Source: Mesorhizobium plurifarium (GTDB lineage: Bacteria > Pseudomonadota > Alphaproteobacteria > Rhizobiales > Rhizobiaceae). Taken from it: 64,000 nt of DNA. The DNA lies in the NCBI GenBank assembly GCA_000824785.1, contig CCNB01000007.1:470021-534020 (forward strand), read 5' to 3'. The first letter of the stretch is position 1, and each line of letters begins with the position of its first letter. Positions 39,484-48,522 of this stretch are shown in pieces. The translations under genes were made by a program, and so were the position numbers. The notes beneath the pieces are model-generated. The model made no database searches and was not told the origin of the DNA. It was given only the letters and a program-made list of their open reading frames with translations.

Positions 39484-39807
39484 AGCCTGCTGGCCGGGGC
39501 GTTTTCCGATCTGGGGAAAGATGAGGCGAAAACGTCCGGACCAGCGCGAGGCTAGCCAATAATGCAAATGCCACAAATGGCGAAAGACGTTTTCATGGGC
39601 GGCTTTATCGCGCTGGCGGGTGTTGCCGTCAAGTCGCTCCACTGAGGAAAGATGTCGTTGGATCACAGGTAAAAACAGGCCGAAACATTTTATTAAACAT
39701 GTCGGCACAGTGATGAAACATTCGCCGGCTAGACCGCCGGATGTCACGATTTGGTCGGAATCGGCCGCCAAACGCTGAACACGAAACCGTTACCAGGGAA
39801 GAGAACA

Positions 39808-39963
39808 ATGGCTCGCAGCAAGCAGGAACAGAACCGACAAACGCAGCCGGCTCTCACCAGCCACTACCGCGCGATCGGCCCGGCGGCTATCGTCGCCGCC
39901 CTTCTCCACACCGCGAAGAAGAAGAAGCCCGCGCAGAAGATCGTCTCGCCGCGCGCTGCCTGA
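39808..39963 (+). CDS. small basic hypothetical protein
   Basis: Possible 51-aa protein (MARSKQEQNRQTQPALTSHY at the start), with a central hydrophobic IGPAAIVAALLH and the Lys-rich patch TAKKKKPAQK. The ATG follows GGGAAGAG by about 5 nt, a good ribosome site for this genome, and the codons look ordinary for the region. No family is recognised. The short length leaves real doubt. Confidence 0.45.
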   Translation: MARSKQEQNRQTQPALTSHYRAIGPAAIVAALLHTAKKKKPAQKIVSPRAA

Positions 39964-40076
39964 AAAGGCACGACCGGCATGATCCCCGACGACGGGGACG
40001 CCGGCGATGAGGGCGCCAAGGAGCGCCCTGGAGATGAAGGCCTCCGGAATCAGCCTCGCATGGCTGATAGTCTTCG

Positions 40077-40838
40077 CTAAAACAAGCTCATCTGGGTTTC
40101 GTCCGTGCCAGGCTTCTGGCGCCTGAGCTTTTCGGCCTGCGGTGAAACGATGCCGCGCTCCTGGATTTCCGGCCCGGTGTTGGCGACCTTGTTGACAAGG
40201 TCGGAAACCGGTATCGCCTCGAAGAAATCGGGAGCGGCTGGTTTCAGCAGATCGAGCACGTCGCGCGGCTCCTGCGTGCGGCAATCGAGCCAGCGGGCGA
40301 AGTCGCGCTCCTCGATGACCACCGGCATGCGGTCGTGGATATGGGCGATGCCGGCATTGGCCTCGGTCGTGATGATCGCGCCGGTATCCATCTCCGAACC
40401 GCCAGGCTCGGCGTAAGTCTCGATCAGGCCGGCGAAGGCGAGCACGCCGCCGCGTCGCGGGCGGATCCAGTAGGGTTGCCCCTTGGCCCCACCCGACTGC
40501 TGCCACTCGTAGAAGCCCGATGCCGGCACAAGAGCGCGCCGGTGGCGCATGGCGGCCTTGAACGAGGCTTTTTGCAGCACGCTTTCGGAGCGGGCGTTTA
40601 TGAGCAGCGGAAACGCCTTGGTGTCCTCGACCCAAGCCGGGATCAGGCCCCAACGCACCAGCATCGCCTGGCGGTCCGGCAGGTTCGAGCCAGGTTCCCG
40701 CGGCGGGCCGGCAAGCGCCATCAGCACCGGCTGTGTCGGCGCTATGTTGTAGCGGGCCGGAAATTCCTCCAGCTCGGCCAGACCGAGAAAGGCGGCAGTC
40801 TGATCCGGCGTGGCGGTCAGGGCAAAGCGTCCGCACAT
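40077..40838 (-). CDS. SRAP-family abasic-site DNA-protein crosslink protein (HMCES/YedK-like)
   Basis: Protein of 253 aa that shields abasic sites in single-stranded DNA by forming a thiazolidine crosslink through Cys2. MCGRFALT at the start provides that Cys. RYNIAPTQPV, LINARSES, RALVPASGFYEW and the active-site His in AHIHDRMPV are all present. The C-terminus ends TQMSLF, which resembles a sliding-clamp-binding peptide. Divergent from the Nudix gene. Confidence 0.92.
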   Translation of the reverse strand: MCGRFALTATPDQTAAFLGLAELEEFPARYNIAPTQPVLMALAGPPREPGSNLPDRQAMLVRWGLIPAWVEDTKAFPLLINARSESVLQKASFKAAMRHRRALVPASGFYEWQQSGGAKGQPYWIRPRRGGVLAFAGLIETYAEPGGSEMDTGAIITTEANAGIAHIHDRMPVVIEERDFARWLDCRTQEPRDVLDLLKPAAPDFFEAIPVSDLVNKVANTGPEIQERGIVSPQAEKLRRQKPGTDETQMSLF

Positions 40839-40955
40839 GGATTTGGGCTCATCAATTGACGGACCATGAAAGTGGCGATGGAACCGCCGCGCCGCAACGC
40901 CTAAAGCTGGTTTCGCTCAATCGGTCCACAAAAGCCTGCAGGAAGATCGGCACGC

Positions 40956-41381
40956 ATGGAACAGCGCAAGATCATACCGGCCGTTTCCGTCGCGGTCGTG
41001 CGTGGCGGCACCGTGCTTCTGGTCAAGCGTGCGCGAGCGCCGTCGCAAGGGCTCTATGCCTATCCCGGCGGCAAGGTCGAGCCGGGCGAAACGCTGGCGG
41101 AGGCGGCGGCGCGCGAATTGCTGGAGGAAACCGGGCTCGAGGCGACGGGCTATCGCCCGCTTCGCGACATCCATATCGACGGCCGGGCTGAAAACCACGC
41201 GGTCGACTATCTGCTGACGGTGTTCGGCGCCGCCTATGCCGGCGGCGAGCCCGTGGCAAACGACGACGCCGAGACCGCGGCGTTCTACACGCTGGCGGAA
41301 ATGGCAGGGATGCCGCTTGCCGGCGATGTGTTCTCTGTCGCCGAGGCGTTGCTTGGCCCCGCGCAAGGCGCCAAGCGGTGA
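40956..41381 (+). CDS. Nudix hydrolase
   Basis: Pyrophosphohydrolase of 141 aa with a complete Nudix box: G-x5-E-x7-REL-x-EE-x-G-L, visible from GGKVEPGETLAEAAAREL to EETGL (about residues 38-61). Its substrate could be an oxidised nucleotide or an ADP-ribose-type compound. The position beside the SRAP gene is suggestive of nucleotide sanitation only. The stop overlaps a possible GTG start of the next frame. Confidence 0.9.
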   Translation: MEQRKIIPAVSVAVVRGGTVLLVKRARAPSQGLYAYPGGKVEPGETLAEAAARELLEETGLEATGYRPLRDIHIDGRAENHAVDYLLTVFGAAYAGGEPVANDDAETAAFYTLAEMAGMPLAGDVFSVAEALLGPAQGAKR

Positions 41382-41452
41382 GCATCCAGAATGGCCTTGC
41401 AGGCGACAAAATGTTTCGCCACAAAGCCCTGCCCTTTCATCGCAAGGCTTTG

Positions 41453-41830
41453 ATGACCCGCGCTTCCGCTTTTCTCGCCGCGTGCCTCGCCGTCAGCGTC
41501 GCTGCAGCGCCCCCCCCGGCGCGTGCCGCCGAGGCGCCTTTCGAGCCGGGACTGATGCGGCTGGCCGAGGTGCTCGGATCGCTGCATTTCCTGCGCAATC
41601 TATGCGGTGAGAAAGGCGACCAGTGGCGGATCCAGATGGAAAAGCTGCTCGAGTCGGAGAATCCCGATCCCGACCGGCGTGCCCGCTTCATCGCTTCGTT
41701 CAATCGCGGCTACCGGTCCTTCAGCGGCACCTATACCCAATGCACGCCCTCGGCGACCGCGGCCATTGCCCGCTACATGAAGGAAGGCGAGACGCTGTCG
41801 CGCGACATCGCCTCCCGCTACGGGAATTGA
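41453..41830 (+). CDS. TIGR02301-type exported protein of unknown function
   Basis: Exported protein of about 125 aa, matching by eye the alphaproteobacterial TIGR02301 family through LMRLAEVLGSLHFLRNLCGE and FNRGYRSFSGTYTQCTPSA. The two Cys may form a disulphide. ATG 41453 is chosen because it starts a compact signal peptide (MTRASAFLAACLAVSVAAAP...ARA) and follows AAGG by 5 nt. GTG 41378, which overlaps the Nudix stop, and ATG 41411 are alternatives. Function unknown. Confidence 0.75.
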   Translation: MTRASAFLAACLAVSVAAAPPPARAAEAPFEPGLMRLAEVLGSLHFLRNLCGEKGDQWRIQMEKLLESENPDPDRRARFIASFNRGYRSFSGTYTQCTPSATAAIARYMKEGETLSRDIASRYGN

Positions 41831-42185
41831 GCCCGGCTCGGCCGGCGGCGAGGTTTTGCGCAGATTTTTTGCGGCAAACGGCGCCAATGTGAGGTGCCTT
41901 ATTGTCTCCTGTCCCGCTCTGGTGCAATCATGTGTTGCACTTGCGCAACAGCGTTAATGAAACGTTAGCGTGCAATTGCGGAATTAACTCAAACTGAAGG
42001 TTTTGATGCCGCAAGCCGGTCTAATCGGCTAAGCTCGGCATCGATTGAGGGCAGCCTCGCCGACAATGTAGATTTCGACCGTAAAAATGTCGTATTTACA
42101 AGGACTTAAGTGAGGCTACAGACGAACTGGCAGACCAAGCCGGATCCATCGGTCGGATCGCCGCTTGCAGAAGGTGGACATCGCA
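41831..42185. other. 355-bp intergenic region with candidate control sites
   Basis: The gap holds a dyad GTGCAA (41922-41927) / TTGCAC (41935-41940), the palindrome TTGCGCAA (41941-41948) and TTAA-N7-TTAGC (41954-41969), one base off the CtrA pattern TTAA-N7-TTAAC. No gene is seen. These would serve the small gene starting at 42186. Confidence 0.35.
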
Positions 42186-42443
42186 ATGGAACATGGTGTC
42201 AGCGACATCGACGCGTTGGTCAGGGAAGAAAAGCGCCTGACCGCCGTGGAGAGCCACAGCGAAGCCTGGGCGGAAGGCCTGTCGGCTGGCATCGAGCCGG
42301 AAATCATCGCCGAAGCAGCGCTGGAAACGGCCTTCGGCGAAATGCTGCGCGCCAATGGCGAGACCTCGGCGCTGGCGCTGCTCGACCGCATGCGCGAAAA
42401 GGTGATTGCCGGCGCCTTCGAACCGGAACGGCTCAAGCACTAG
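42186..42443 (+). CDS. small conserved-looking hypothetical protein
   Basis: Protein of 85 aa, acidic and probably helical (MEHGVSDIDALVREEKRLTA at the start; EPEIIAEAALETAFGEMLRA in the middle). ATG 42186 is preceded by AAGGTGG at about 8 nt; the upstream TTG at 42165 has none. I recognise no domain. No signal peptide or membrane segment. A long upstream region with possible CtrA-like and palindromic sites suggests regulated expression. Confidence 0.7.
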   Translation: MEHGVSDIDALVREEKRLTAVESHSEAWAEGLSAGIEPEIIAEAALETAFGEMLRANGETSALALLDRMREKVIAGAFEPERLKH

Positions 42444-42587
42444 TCACCTGTTTTGACAGCGACTTTTTGCCAATGACTTTTTGATAGTGACTTTTGACGC
42501 GAGCGCACCGTTTGGGCATCATACCCATGCGCTTGATTGTTCAGAGCGCCGCCCGGGCCAGGCCGGGTAACAATGGAGAGGCAAGCG

Positions 42588-43379
42588 GTGAGATTTTCGA
42601 TGTCAGGCCGGCCACACGGGCTGGCCCTCAGCATCCTGATCGCCGCTTCCTGCCTGGCGTTGCCGCTGTGCCTCGCCAGCACGCCTTCCTACGCGCTGAG
42701 CGAGATCCAGCGCGAGGACCTGCCTTCCCCGGTCGCCCCGCCCGCCAACGGCGACAGCGCCGCGCCCGGCACCGCCGTGCCGATGCCGGAGGCGCCCGGC
42801 ACCAAGCCCACGGACGGCGGACAGCCGGCCGACGACACCGATAAGCAGGAGCCGGAAACGCCGCCCGCCAATGGCGGCATCACCAGCCCGCGCGCCGATC
42901 CGGACGCGCCGCCGCCTGCGGTCGTCTACGACCTCAACACGCTTCCCGAACCCGTCAAGCGCATGCATGGGCTGATCATCGAGGCCTGTAAAAGCGGCGA
43001 CATCGAGAAGCTGAGGCCGCTGATCGGCAAGGGCGATGCCATGACGCAACTGTCGCTGGGCGACATTGACGGCGACCCGGTCACCTTCCTGAAGGGCCTC
43101 TCGGGCGACGGCGACGGCCAGGAGATCCTCGCCATCCTGGAAGAGGTGCTGTCGGCCGGCTATGTGCATGTCGACGCCGGCACGCCGCAGGAACTCTATG
43201 TCTGGCCGTATTTCTTCGCGCTGCCGCTCGACAAGCTCGACCCCAGGCAGCGCGTCGAATTGTTCAAGCTGGTCACAGCCAGCGACTATGACGACATGAA
43301 GCAGTTCGGCGCCTACATTTTCTATCGTGTGGGCATCACGCCGACGGGCCAGTGGCTGTTCTTTGTGGCCGGGGATTGA
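42588..43379 (+). CDS. exported protein with Pro-rich linker, unknown function
   Basis: Protein of 263 aa. GTG 42588 is chosen because GGAGAGG lies 6 nt upstream; ATG 42600 or 42573 are alternatives. A signal peptide (LALSILIAASCLALPLCLAS) is followed by a low-complexity Pro/Gly/Asp linker (about residues 45-110). A globular C-terminal domain then runs from LPEPVKRMHGLIIEACKSGD to GQWLFFVAGD. The linker suggests a periplasmic tether. I do not recognise the globular domain with certainty. Confidence 0.78.
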   Translation: MRFSMSGRPHGLALSILIAASCLALPLCLASTPSYALSEIQREDLPSPVAPPANGDSAAPGTAVPMPEAPGTKPTDGGQPADDTDKQEPETPPANGGITSPRADPDAPPPAVVYDLNTLPEPVKRMHGLIIEACKSGDIEKLRPLIGKGDAMTQLSLGDIDGDPVTFLKGLSGDGDGQEILAILEEVLSAGYVHVDAGTPQELYVWPYFFALPLDKLDPRQRVELFKLVTASDYDDMKQFGAYIFYRVGITPTGQWLFFVAGD

Positions 43380-43385
43380 GCCACT

Positions 43386-44717
43386 TTAAGCCGGCAGCGC
43401 CTCGGAAAACTCGACCGCCCTGCCCTGGCCGGGTGTCACGATCTCGCCTTCCCACATGACGCGGGTGCCGCGCACGATGGTGCCGACCGGCCAGCCTGTC
43501 ACTTGCTTGCCGTCATAGGGCGTCCAGCCGGCCTTCGAGCCGGCCTGGGCGTTGGTGATGGTCTCGCGCCGCTTCAGGTCGACGATCGTGAAGTCGGCGT
43601 CGTAGCCGGCAGCGATGCGGCCTTTCCTGGCCATGCCGAAAATGCGTTGCGGGCCGTGGCTGGAAAGGTCGACGAAGCGCTGCAGTGTGAGCCGGCCGGC
43701 ATTGACGTGGTCCAGCATGATCGGCACCAGCGTCTGCACCCCTGTCATCCCCGACGGCGAGGCCGGATAGGTCTTCGCCTTCTCGGCCAGCGTGTGCGGC
43801 GCGTGGTCGGAACCCAGCACGTCGACAATGCCCTGGGAAATGCCATGCCAGACGCCGTCGCGGTGGCGGGCGGCGCGGACCGGCGGGTTCATCTGGAGCA
43901 GCGTGCCAAGCCGCGCATAGTCGTCGGCCGTCAGCGTCAGATGATGCGGCGTGGCCTCGCAGGTCGCGACGTCCTTGTGCTGTTCGAGGAAGACGATCTC
44001 CTCGGCCGTCGAGATATGCAGCACATGGATGCGCGCGCGTGTCTGCCGGGCGATGCGCACCAGGCGCTCCGTGCAGCGCAGCGCCGCAAGCTCGTCGCGC
44101 CAAACCGGGTGCGAGGACGGATCGCGTTCGACGCGTTCGCCGAGCCGTTCGCGCAGGCGGAACTCGTCCTCCGAATGGAAGGCGGAGCGGCGGCGGGTGT
44201 TGCGCAGGATCGAAGCGACGCCTTCGTCGTCCTCGACCAGCAGGTCGCCGGTGGACGAGCCCATGAACACCTTTATGCCGGCCGCGCCCGGCAGCCGTTC
44301 CAGTTCGCCGACATCGCGAGCATTGTCGCGCGTGCCGCCGACCCAGAAGGCGAAGTCGCAATGCATGCGGTTCGTGGCGCGCCGCACCTTGTCGGCGAGC
44401 GCGGCCTCGCTGGTGGTCAGCGGATTGGTGTTGGGCATCTCGAAGACGGCGGTGACGCCGCCCAGCACCGCCGCGCGCGACCCGGTTTCCAGATCTTCCT
44501 TATGCTCCAGCCCCGGCTCGCGGAAATGCACCTGGCTGTCGACGACGCCCGGCAGGATGTGCAGGCCCGTGCAATCGATGGTCTCGCCGGCCGAGGCCTG
44601 GCCGAGATCGCCTATCCGCGCAATGCGTCCGTCCTTCACGCCGATGTCGCGACGACCCTCGCCGTCATGGTTGACCACGGAGCCGCCTGTCAGGATGAGG
44701 TCGAAGGTGGTTGCCAT
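43386..44717 (-). CDS. dihydroorotase-family amidohydrolase with altered metal motif
   Basis: Cytoplasmic cyclic amidohydrolase (443 aa) most like class I dihydroorotase: FREPGLEHKEDLETGSRAA, NTNPLTT, IKVFMGSSTGD, HILHIST-like HVLHISTAEE and LGSDHAPHT. The usual metal-binding D-x-H-x-H reads D60-S-Q62-V-H64 here, so the first His is Gln. The other ligands appear present. It may be a genuine dihydroorotase subgroup or a related enzyme such as a hydantoinase. No pyrB is adjacent. ATG 44717 is preferred over TTG 44729. Confidence 0.8.
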   Translation of the reverse strand: MATTFDLILTGGSVVNHDGEGRRDIGVKDGRIARIGDLGQASAGETIDCTGLHILPGVVDSQVHFREPGLEHKEDLETGSRAAVLGGVTAVFEMPNTNPLTTSEAALADKVRRATNRMHCDFAFWVGGTRDNARDVGELERLPGAAGIKVFMGSSTGDLLVEDDEGVASILRNTRRRSAFHSEDEFRLRERLGERVERDPSSHPVWRDELAALRCTERLVRIARQTRARIHVLHISTAEEIVFLEQHKDVATCEATPHHLTLTADDYARLGTLLQMNPPVRAARHRDGVWHGISQGIVDVLGSDHAPHTLAEKAKTYPASPSGMTGVQTLVPIMLDHVNAGRLTLQRFVDLSSHGPQRIFGMARKGRIAAGYDADFTIVDLKRRETITNAQAGSKAGWTPYDGKQVTGWPVGTIVRGTRVMWEGEIVTPGQGRAVEFSEALPA

Positions 44718-44802
44718 AGGCAGGTCCAATCTCTTGCGGGGGGAGTGTGGCCGGCTTACGTAATGACCGACCGTTTTGCAAGATCAGGCCGATTTCACGC
44801 TC

Positions 44803-45666
44803 ATGCCCTTTGCCCAGCTCAAAGACCGCGCGCTCATTTCCGTGTCAGGCCCCGATGCCGAGCATTTCCTGCAAAACATCCTCACCACCGATCTCGATGC
44901 GCTCCCGCACGGCGAGGCAAAGCCCGGTGCGCTGCTTTCGCCGCAGGGCAAGATCCTGTTCGATTTCCTGATCTCGCGCGCCGGTGACAACGCCTTCCAC
45001 CTGGAATGCCGTGCCGACATCGCCGACGACTTCGTGCGCCGCCTGATGCTTTACCGGCTAAGGGCGAAGGCCGATATTGCCAAGCAGGATCAGGCGCTTG
45101 TCACGATCGCATGGGGCGATGATTCAAGCCGCTCAGTTTCTGATTCAACGGCGCTTGCCGACACGCGTTTTCGCGACATTGCGATCAGCCGCACTTATGG
45201 CGGCGAAACAAAGGACGGTGACGATCCAAAGACCTGGCAAAAAATTCGCATAGGCTATGGCATTGCCGAAAGCGGCAGCGACTACCAGCTTGGCGACGCC
45301 TTCCCGCATGATGTGCTGCTCGACCAAACTGGCGGAGTCGGCTTCAAGAAGGGCTGCTATATCGGCCAGGAGGTCGTCTCGCGCATGCAGCATCGCGGCA
45401 CCGCCAGACGCCGTGTGCTGATAGCGTCGGCCGATAGCCCCCTGCCCGCTGCCGGGGCCGAGCTCACGGTCGCCGGGCGGCCGGTGGGGACGCTCGGGTC
45501 TGTCGACGGCCGGACCGGTCTTGCCGTTGCCCGCATCGACCGCGTCAAGGCGGCGGTCGACGCCGGCGAAGCGATCATGGCGGGCGAGACTCCGGTGAAG
45601 CTCGCGATTCCCGCCTGGGCGAAATTCGCCTTCCCGCAGGACGCGGCCAGCGCGGAGGAGGCCTGA
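44803..45666 (+). CDS. YgfZ/GcvT-like folate-binding protein
   Basis: Folate-binding protein of 287 aa in the YgfZ group, which supports Fe-S cluster enzymes such as MiaB. The hallmark KGCYIGQEV lies near residue 184, and GPDAEHFLQNILTTDL at the start is the expected folate-domain opening. ATG 44803 is used; a TTG at 44776 is possible. The stop TGA shares its last base with the next ATG (TGATG), so the HD gene is translationally coupled. Confidence 0.9.
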   Translation: MPFAQLKDRALISVSGPDAEHFLQNILTTDLDALPHGEAKPGALLSPQGKILFDFLISRAGDNAFHLECRADIADDFVRRLMLYRLRAKADIAKQDQALVTIAWGDDSSRSVSDSTALADTRFRDIAISRTYGGETKDGDDPKTWQKIRIGYGIAESGSDYQLGDAFPHDVLLDQTGGVGFKKGCYIGQEVVSRMQHRGTARRRVLIASADSPLPAAGAELTVAGRPVGTLGSVDGRTGLAVARIDRVKAAVDAGEAIMAGETPVKLAIPAWAKFAFPQDAASAEEA

Positions 45667-46304
45667 TGGCGGCCGACCGGGCAGGCGCGCCGCCGCGCGC
45701 CTGGCAACGCATGCTTTCGGGCCGGCGGCTCGACCTGCTCGACCCCTCGCCGCTCGACATCGAGATTGCCGACATCGCGCATGGGCTTGCCCGCGTCGCG
45801 CGCTGGAACGGCCAGACCAGCGGCGACCATGCCTTTTCCGTTGCGCAGCATTCGCTGCTGGTCGAAGCGCTTTACGGTGAATTGGCGCCGCGGGCCACGG
45901 TCGAGGCGCGGCTCGCCGCGCTGCTGCACGACGCGCCGGAATATGTCATTGGCGACATGATCTCGCCGTTCAAATCGGTGATGGGCGGCTCCTACAAGGA
46001 CTGCGAGTTGCGCCTACAGCGCGCCATCCACCTGCGTTTCTCGCTGCCGGCGGAGCTTAACGCGGCCTGGCGCAAGGACATCAAGCGTGCCGACCAGATC
46101 GCCGCCTATTACGAGGCGACGCTGCTGGCCGGCTTCTCGATGGCGGAGGCGACCGAATATTTCGGCCGGCCGCGCGGTTTTTCGGCCGACCGCTTCGACT
46201 TCACGCCAAAATCCGTGACCTGGGCACAAACGGCTTTTCTGAAGCGTTTCAAGGCGCTGGAAGCCAAGCGCCAATCCTCGCTTGTGGTAAATTCGGTTCC
46301 ATAA
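45666..46304 (+). CDS. HD-domain hydrolase (YfbR-like)
   Basis: Protein of 212 aa with an HD phosphohydrolase fold. Metal ligands are visible as His in SVAQHSLLVE and the His-Asp pair in ALLHDAPEYVIGD (residues about 88-89), with Asp in KRADQIAAYYEA. This layout resembles YfbR 5'-nucleotidases; the true substrate is not shown. Its start overlaps the YgfZ stop by one base. Confidence 0.85.
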   Translation: MAADRAGAPPRAWQRMLSGRRLDLLDPSPLDIEIADIAHGLARVARWNGQTSGDHAFSVAQHSLLVEALYGELAPRATVEARLAALLHDAPEYVIGDMISPFKSVMGGSYKDCELRLQRAIHLRFSLPAELNAAWRKDIKRADQIAAYYEATLLAGFSMAEATEYFGRPRGFSADRFDFTPKSVTWAQTAFLKRFKALEAKRQSSLVVNSVP

Positions 46305-46367
46305 GAACGCTAAATTAACCGGCGAGCAGGACAGTATCGCGTTCGGTCACGGTCCGAAGGCGTGCTC

Positions 46368-48509
46368 ATGCCCGGCGTTCATGTCAAGACGGCTTCCACC
46401 GCCGGCAAGCGAAGAACGGCCGCTATTGGTCCGGCACGACGGATCGCGGAGGAACTACGGGCCCAGAACGAACGCTTCGCGGCGGCTGTCGAGAACATGT
46501 CGCATGGGCTGTGCATGTTCGACGCCGAAGAGCGGATGATCATCTGCAACCGCAACTACATCGACATCTTCCGCCTGGACGCCAAAGTGGTGAAGCCAGG
46601 CATTCCCTTCTTCGACATCCTGCAGCACAGCGTCGACATAGGCATCGCCGGGCAGAGCGCCGACGAGCTTTATGCCATCCGCAAGCCTTACATCGACCGC
46701 GCCAAGCCTTCGACCTATGAGGAAATTCTGTCGGACGGACGCATCATCGTCATTTCGCACCGGCCGATCGCGGTCGGCGGCTGGGTGTCGATCTACGAGG
46801 ATGTGACGGAGCAGCGGCGCGCCGAAGCCGAGCTGAAAGAACAATATCGCCGCTTCGACGCTGCTTTGGCCAACATGTCGCAAGGCCTGCTGATGTACAA
46901 CGCCGAGGGCCGCCTGATCGTTCGCAACCAGCGCTTCCTGGATCTGTGCAACGCGAAGGCCGCCGATTTCGCGCTCGGCATGACGCATGGTCAGATGCTG
47001 GCGAAACTCGTTGGTCTCGGCATCTTCGTGCCTGTTGAAGTCGATATCGAGGTGGCAAAGACGAAGGCGGCCCTGGACGCGGGCCAGTCGCGCTCGAGCT
47101 ATCGCGAACTCGTCGACGGCCGCACGCTGTTTGTCTCCCGCCGGCCGCTCGCCGGCGGCGGTTGGGTTGCGACCTTCGAGGACGTGACCGAACGGCGCCG
47201 TGTCGAAGCGCGCATGACGCATCTTGCGCATCACGACACGCTGACCAATCTACCCAACCGCTCGATGTTTCGCGAAAAGCTGGATCAGGCGCTCGGCGAG
47301 GCCAAGGCCAAGCCGCTGGCGATCCTCTCGCTCGACCTCGACCGCTTCAAGGCCGTCAACGACACATTCGGCCACCCGGCCGGGGACTGGCTGCTGAAAT
47401 GCGTGGCCAAGCGGCTGCAGCACGCAGTGCGCAGCAGCAAGGATGTGGTGGCACGCTTCGGCGGCGACGAGTTCGCCATCATCCAGTCGGGCATCAAGAG
47501 CGCCGCAGACGCCGAAAAGCTCGCTAAGCGCATCGTCGAGATCGTCGGCAAGCCCTACCGCGACAAGGGGCGTGAAATGCATGTGGGCGTGAGCCTCGGC
47601 ATCGCGCTCTATCCCGGCGACGGGCACGATGCCGACACGCTGCTCACCAACGCCGACATGGCGCTCTACCGCGGCAAGAGCGAAGGGCGCAACGTCTATC
47701 GCTTCTTCGAGCCGGGCATGGATGCGTTGATGCGGGAGCGCCGGGCGCTCGAGGTCGATCTTGAGGCAGCACTCTCCAAGCGCGAATTCGAGCTGGATTT
47801 CCAGCCGATCCTCGACATCGGCTCCGGCAAAATCGTCGGCGCGGAAGCCCTGATGCGCTGGCGCTCGCCGTCGCGCGGCCTTGTATCGCCGGAGAACTTC
47901 ATCACCGTCGCCGAGGAGACCGGATTGATCGTGCAACTCGGCGACTGGGCGCTGCGCAAAGCGTGCAACGTCGCCGCCAATTGGCCGCGGGACATGCGCA
48001 TGGCCGTCAATGTCTCAGCCGCGCAGATCAAGAGCGGCGGCTTCGCCCGCAGCGTGATCGCCGCACTTGCCTTTTCCGGCCTGCCGGCCGATCGCCTGGA
48101 GCTCGAAATCACCGAAACGGTGATGATGGACGAAAGCGACGCGGTGCTGAGGACGCTGAGCCAATTGCGCAGCCTCGGCGTGCGCATCGCGCTCGACGAT
48201 TTCGGCACCGGCTATTCCTCGCTCGGCTACCTCCGGCGCTTCCCCGTCGACAAGATCAAGATCGACCGATCCTTCATCCGCGATCTCGACAGGCGCGACA
48301 CGGCGGCGATCGTGCGCACGGTAATCGGGCTCGGCGCCGAGCTCGGCATCATCGTCACCGCCGAGGGTGTCGAGACCGAAGCGCAGCTCGACATGCTGCG
48401 CAAGGCCGGTTGCGGCGAGGCGCAAGGCTATCTGATCGGCGTACCGAGCAAGGCGTCCGATATGAGCCGGCTGCTGCGTTCGCAGGCACTGCAGCGCCAA
48501 TCGGGCTGA
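46368..48509 (+). CDS. PAS-PAS-GGDEF-EAL cyclic-di-GMP protein
   Basis: Bifunctional-looking cyclic-di-GMP enzyme (713 aa). Two PAS modules of the same type occur at about residues 37-150 and 160-275, each with NMSHGLCMFDAEERMIICNR or NMSQGLLMYNAEGRLIVRNQ. The GGDEF domain has an intact RFGGDEFAII near residue 365; the RSSKD upstream does not give a clear RxxD inhibitory site. The EAL domain has AEALMRW near 493, DDFGTGYSSLGYL and KIKIDRSFI, so phosphodiesterase activity is plausible. No membrane segment, so it acts in the cytoplasm. GAAGG lies 7 nt before ATG 46368. Confidence 0.94.
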   Translation: MPGVHVKTASTAGKRRTAAIGPARRIAEELRAQNERFAAAVENMSHGLCMFDAEERMIICNRNYIDIFRLDAKVVKPGIPFFDILQHSVDIGIAGQSADELYAIRKPYIDRAKPSTYEEILSDGRIIVISHRPIAVGGWVSIYEDVTEQRRAEAELKEQYRRFDAALANMSQGLLMYNAEGRLIVRNQRFLDLCNAKAADFALGMTHGQMLAKLVGLGIFVPVEVDIEVAKTKAALDAGQSRSSYRELVDGRTLFVSRRPLAGGGWVATFEDVTERRRVEARMTHLAHHDTLTNLPNRSMFREKLDQALGEAKAKPLAILSLDLDRFKAVNDTFGHPAGDWLLKCVAKRLQHAVRSSKDVVARFGGDEFAIIQSGIKSAADAEKLAKRIVEIVGKPYRDKGREMHVGVSLGIALYPGDGHDADTLLTNADMALYRGKSEGRNVYRFFEPGMDALMRERRALEVDLEAALSKREFELDFQPILDIGSGKIVGAEALMRWRSPSRGLVSPENFITVAEETGLIVQLGDWALRKACNVAANWPRDMRMAVNVSAAQIKSGGFARSVIAALAFSGLPADRLELEITETVMMDESDAVLRTLSQLRSLGVRIALDDFGTGYSSLGYLRRFPVDKIKIDRSFIRDLDRRDTAAIVRTVIGLGAELGIIVTAEGVETEAQLDMLRKAGCGEAQGYLIGVPSKASDMSRLLRSQALQRQSG

Positions 48510-48522
48510 GTGACGCCCTCTG

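Larger units (their letters stand above)
39364..39807. other. 444-bp intergenic region upstream of cysS
   Basis: The region starts with the palindromic repeat at 39393-39441, followed by a hairpin at 39447-39483. The remainder (about 39484-39807) shows no convincing gene: a 98-codon minus-strand frame (39475-39771) has no ribosome site and crosses the hairpin. The stretch just before 39808 should hold the promoter for the small plus-strand gene. Confidence 0.5.

Noticed and set aside
39475..39771. A 98-codon minus-strand frame upstream of cysS
   Set aside because: No ribosome site, unusual composition, and it crosses a hairpin; not supported as a gene.
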